Assembly: GCA_023269585.1 (NCBI GenBank)
Contig: JAHFTC010000002.1
Location: 41,058 to 105,057 of the forward strand
Origin: Opitutaceae bacterium
GTDB lineage: Bacteria > Verrucomicrobiota > Verrucomicrobiia > Opitutales > Opitutaceae
Direction of reading: 5' to 3'
Length of the DNA: 64,000 nt
In this document: positions 61,027 through 64,000 of the stretch, piece after piece
Layout of the letters: each line of letters starts with the position of its first letter
How positions within the stretch are numbered: the stretch's first letter is position 1
Notes under the pieces: generated by a model
What the model saw: only the letters and a program-made list of their open reading frames with translations
What the model was told of the DNA's origin: nothing
The model's database searches: none
Program-made: the position numbers and the translations under genes

Positions 61027-61455
61027 ATGAAAACACTACGCACCCTGTTTCTCTTCCTCGCCTGCACCTCCGGCCTCTTCGCCAACGACGCAGAGCAACG
61101 CCTCTGCGCCGCCTACCAAAAGGCACACGCGGCGAAGGATGTGACAGCATTCCTCCAACTGGTCGAATTCGACAGAACGACACCGGAGCTGACCCGCACC
61201 CAAATCGCCGAGGCCTTCAAGAACACCCTGCCGCGGCGGGTCTCCGCGGTCGAAGTCCAGGAGTTGTCCGGCACCGAACGCACGTCCTACGAGGTCGCCG
61301 GGGTGACCTATGTGACGACGCTGCCGGTGACCAAGAAGCTCAAGATCACCTACTCGGAGGAGGGGCAGGGGGCCACGCGAGTGACGACGACCACCTATCT
61401 GTTGGGCGAGAAGGCGGGCGCCTGCCGGATCGTCTCCACGATGCCGAAGAAGTGA
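61027..61455 (+). CDS. Small exported hypothetical protein
   Basis: A 142-residue protein with a signal peptide (MKTLRTLFLFLACTSGLFA, cleavage at about residue 19). The mature domain (ANDAEQRLCAAYQKAHAAKDVTAFLQLVEFD ... TTYLLGEKAGACRIVSTMPKK) has two cysteines that could form a disulfide, and an NTF2-like helix-strand pattern is possible. I recognise no named family. It is a monocistronic gene convergent with the DsbD-like gene, with 190 bp between them and no visible terminator. Confidence 0.65.
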   Translation: MKTLRTLFLFLACTSGLFANDAEQRLCAAYQKAHAAKDVTAFLQLVEFDRTTPELTRTQIAEAFKNTLPRRVSAVEVQELSGTERTSYEVAGVTYVTTLPVTKKLKITYSEEGQGATRVTTTTYLLGEKAGACRIVSTMPKK

Positions 61456-61645
61456 AGCCAGCGCGAGCCGTGCAACCGGACGACGGCCCAGTGTTCTTCG
61501 CCGCGAAGCACACGAGGCGCCGTCCCTACCACGCTCCTCCCTCTCCGTGCGCTCCTCCGCCTCAGTGGTCTCTGTGACCACATCCGGTTTTCGCCCCTCT
61601 GCTCCGATCCCCTCCCGTCCTCCTTCAGGCTACAGTATTCAGCCT

Positions 61646-63823
61646 TCAGTTCTTCTTCCCCCGCACCGCTTCCAGCACCGTCGCCGGCGTGAGCACCTCG
61701 GGCAATACGAGCGGCTCAGCGCGCCCCGGGAGATAGACGAGATTCACCGGCACCGCCGCGCGGCCGAAACGTTGAAGCTCGGCGGTGATCTTCGGGTCCT
61801 GCCGGGTCCAGTCGGCGCGCAGAGCGGCCACTTTGCGGTCGCGGAATTCCCGCAGCACCTCGTCCGAGCCGAAGACCACGCCCTTGTTGACCTGGCAGGT
61901 CACGCACCAACGCGCCGTGAAATCGACATAGATGACCCGCCCCTCGGCGCGTAACCGCTCGACCGCCTCCGTCGACCACGGCTGCCAGTCGGGTTGCGGC
62001 AACGCCGCCACCTCGGCCTGCGCGTCCACCCCGGCCTTCGGCCAGCCAAGCACAGCGCCCGCCGCGAACAAGCACGCCGCGACAAGCCGCGCGATCCAGC
62101 GCGTGCGCGCCGGGCGGTGCAGCACCGCCCAACGGCCGAGCACCCAGACCGCCGCCGCGATCAGCACCAGCCCGAGCAGGAGGAAGAGAAACGCGAAGTG
62201 GTCGTCGCTGAGCAGGCCGGCCAAAACCCAGAGCAGAAACGCAGCGGTGGCGTAGAGCGGAAACGCCATGAACTGCTTGAACGTTTCCATCCACGCCCCG
62301 GGCCGCGGCAGCAGCTTGATCAAGGCCGGCGCGAACGACAGCACGAGGTACGGCAGCGCCAGTCCGGCCGCGATCGCCGTGAAGGCCGCGAGCGACGCCA
62401 CCGGCGGCAGCACCATCGCCGCCCCGAGCGCCGGCGCCAGGAACGGCGCCGAACAGGGCGTGGCCACCACCGTGGCCAGCACCCCGGAGAAGAACGAGCC
62501 CGCGTAGCCGCTCTTCGCCTGCAGGCCCGCACCGGCACCGATGAGCGAGCCTCCAATTTCAAATACACCGCTGAGGCTCAGCCCAAAGACGAGCATCACG
62601 ATCACCAGCGCGAAATCGAATGCCGGGTTCTGCAACTGGAAGCCCCAGCCCTGCGCCGCCGCTCCGTCCGCCGGTCGCAGCGCGATCAGGATTCCCGCCA
62701 ACACCCAGAACGACGCCAGCACGCCCGCCGCAAACGTGAGCCCGTGCAGGCGCACCTTCGCGCGGTCCTCGCCGGCCTGCTGCACGAAACCGAGGATCTT
62801 GATCCCCATCACCGGAAACACGCAGGGCATGAGGTTGAGGATCATGCCGCCGAGGAAGGCGAGCACGAGCACGCCGCCCAACCCGTAGGTCGTCCCTTCA
62901 GGGCGACCACTCGACGGAGTGCCTGCACCTGAGGCCGGCACGGAGCCCGTCGGTGCGGGCTGAAGCGCCGCACCACGCGGCGGACCGTCCGTCACCGGAA
63001 TTCGGATCGCCACCGCCCGGGGCCCGCCCGGCCACCAGCCGGCCTCCGCCACGAGCAATCCGGCGAGTTCTTGGGGCGCACCAGCCGCATCCGCCTGACG
63101 CACGGAAAACTCCCACGCACCCCCGGCCGCCGTCTGCGCCGGCTGCAACGCCTGCGCCTCCACGGCGCCGTTCTCATCAAAGAACGCCACCATGAGCCCG
63201 CCTGGGCGCACCGCCGCATCGCGCGGTTCCACCCGGATCGTGACGGCGCGTCCCGTGCGGTACGCCTGCGCGGACAGCTTGTCCGTCGGTTGCGGCACCG
63301 CCGCCCGCGCCGCGGCGATCCGCGCCGCCCATTGCGCCTCGGGCGCCGCTGTCGCCGCCACTGGCAGTGTGAGCGAGACCCTCGCGTCGCCGGGGATGCA
63401 GCTCTCCTTGCACATCAACCAGTCCGCACGCGCCTGCAACGTGACCGGTTCGCCGAGCGTGGCCTCCGCCGGCGCCGTGATGTCCACCAGCAATAGCAAA
63501 TCGCCACCGAAGCCGTACGTGAGCACCCCGCCGGTGTCGGTGATTTCCGGAGCCGGCCATTGGATCGGGCCCGCGGCGAAGCCCGGCGGGAGCGTCCACG
63601 CGATCGTCGTCGGCAGTCCCGCCTCGCCGGGATTCTTCCAGTAGGTGTGCCAGTGCTCGTCATGCACCAACCGCAGCGCCACCGTCGTCGTCTGTCCGGG
63701 CACGAGCGCCGTGCGCTCGGCCACGAGGGAGGCGGCGACATGTTTTTCGCCGAAGGCGGCCTGTGCCGAACCCGCGAGGAAAAGACCGACGACAAAGGCA
63801 AGGAGAGCGAGGCGCAGTTTCAT
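61646..63823 (-). CDS. DsbD/ScsB-type thiol:disulfide interchange protein
   Basis: A 725-residue membrane protein that carries electrons from cytoplasmic thioredoxin to the periplasm. A signal peptide (MKLRLALLAFVVG) leads to a long periplasmic N-terminal domain of the ScsB/DsbD type with a Cys pair in WLMCKESCIP. Eight or so membrane helices follow, with the central redox cysteines in NLMPCVFPV and VATPCSAPFL. The C-terminal thioredoxin-like domain has the active site C640-V-T-C643 in RWCVTCQVNKG. The start at 63823 gives the signal peptide; the frame is open 17 codons earlier. No CcmG-type or copper genes lie beside it within the window. The last 177 bases (63824-64000) hold no visible gene. 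Confidence 0.9.
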   Translation of the reverse strand: MKLRLALLAFVVGLFLAGSAQAAFGEKHVAASLVAERTALVPGQTTTVALRLVHDEHWHTYWKNPGEAGLPTTIAWTLPPGFAAGPIQWPAPEITDTGGVLTYGFGGDLLLLVDITAPAEATLGEPVTLQARADWLMCKESCIPGDARVSLTLPVAATAAPEAQWAARIAAARAAVPQPTDKLSAQAYRTGRAVTIRVEPRDAAVRPGGLMVAFFDENGAVEAQALQPAQTAAGGAWEFSVRQADAAGAPQELAGLLVAEAGWWPGGPRAVAIRIPVTDGPPRGAALQPAPTGSVPASGAGTPSSGRPEGTTYGLGGVLVLAFLGGMILNLMPCVFPVMGIKILGFVQQAGEDRAKVRLHGLTFAAGVLASFWVLAGILIALRPADGAAAQGWGFQLQNPAFDFALVIVMLVFGLSLSGVFEIGGSLIGAGAGLQAKSGYAGSFFSGVLATVVATPCSAPFLAPALGAAMVLPPVASLAAFTAIAAGLALPYLVLSFAPALIKLLPRPGAWMETFKQFMAFPLYATAAFLLWVLAGLLSDDHFAFLFLLLGLVLIAAAVWVLGRWAVLHRPARTRWIARLVAACLFAAGAVLGWPKAGVDAQAEVAALPQPDWQPWSTEAVERLRAEGRVIYVDFTARWCVTCQVNKGVVFGSDEVLREFRDRKVAALRADWTRQDPKITAELQRFGRAAVPVNLVYLPGRAEPLVLPEVLTPATVLEAVRGKKN

Positions 63824-64000
63824 GTGGTTCAGGGGAGCAGCGGCACGGGACGCTGGTAGCTGATACCCGTACACCGCCCCCGGTCAAAGCCCGCGGACAA
63901 ATTCCACACGACACCCGCAAGGCGCTCTTCCCGCCGCCAGTGTCGCTTCCGCGCCCCATGCCGCCCCTGCCCGTTTCGCGCCTCGCATTCAAGTCCCTCC

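Noticed and set aside
1-64000. CRISPR arrays, rRNA genes, phage structural genes, replication origin
   Set aside because: I scanned for regularly spaced repeats, rRNA motifs, capsid/tail/terminase proteins and dnaA-type boxes and saw none.

Overview
The window is GC-rich bacterial chromosomal DNA with genes on both strands. The protein flavour (SdhCAB-type succinate dehydrogenase, a GH115 alpha-glucuronidase, a GH105 hydrolase with a Tat signal, many small lineage-specific proteins) points to a verrucomicrobial heterotroph, probably Opitutaceae-like. That assignment is an inference: no rRNA or other phylogenetic marker lies in the window.

Left part (1 to about 18,734): a genomic island, of which the right end is visible. 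It carries an IetA/IetS-type anti-phage pair (AAA+ ATPase plus subtilase), then a leftward heavy-metal operon of a dozen genes (14,872 to 4,419): small Cys-rich protein, TolC-like channel, unusually short adaptor, CzcA-type RND pump, Cys/His-rich exported protein, PII-like protein, two exported proteins, a Zn/Cd-type P-type ATPase, two small proteins and a YnfA-like protein. An IS1634-type insertion sequence with 28-bp inverted repeats separates the operon from a tyrosine integrase. The island ends in the 3' half of a tRNA-Lys(CTT) gene (18,690-18,734) followed by a terminator, which is the right-hand attachment site. The intact tRNA and left end must lie beyond base 1.

Stress cluster (about 18.9 to 33.9 kb): PRC-barrel/BON protein, GSP17M-like protein, hybrid histidine kinase, DUF892 ferritin-like protein, BON lipoprotein, ECF sigma factor with a 47-residue membrane protein, UbiB-like kinase, Ohr, lone CheB domain, DUF3309-like peptide, FAD/Rieske oxidoreductase, an internally deleted cardiolipin synthase and an AI-2E family transporter. 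Eight transcription units here, on both strands, share one promoter layout: an ACCCCAT-type box (GCCCCAT in one copy) exactly 22 nt upstream of a sigma70-like -10 hexamer, usually with an upstream GGGT half-site. I read this as an undescribed stress regulon and consider it the most interesting signal in the window.

Middle (34 to 48 kb): chromate transporter, KDPG aldolase and a secreted GH115 alpha-glucuronidase (released glucuronate can feed the KDPG pathway); an sdhC-sdhA-sdhB operon interrupted by a truncated ORF6N-domain gene; an adenylate-forming ligase; a NUDIX hydrolase; a LysM protein; tRNA-Pro(TGG); and a YfgM-like TPR protein.

Right part (48 to 64 kb): a LytS/LytTR two-component pair, PurU, an HAE-1 RND efflux pair, a nucleotidyltransferase module broken by a frameshift, GH105, two long DNA palindromes, a large clan-A-like glycoside hydrolase, a small exported protein and a DsbD/ScsB-type thiol:disulfide interchange protein. 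No CRISPR array, rRNA operon, phage structural genes or replication origin was seen.
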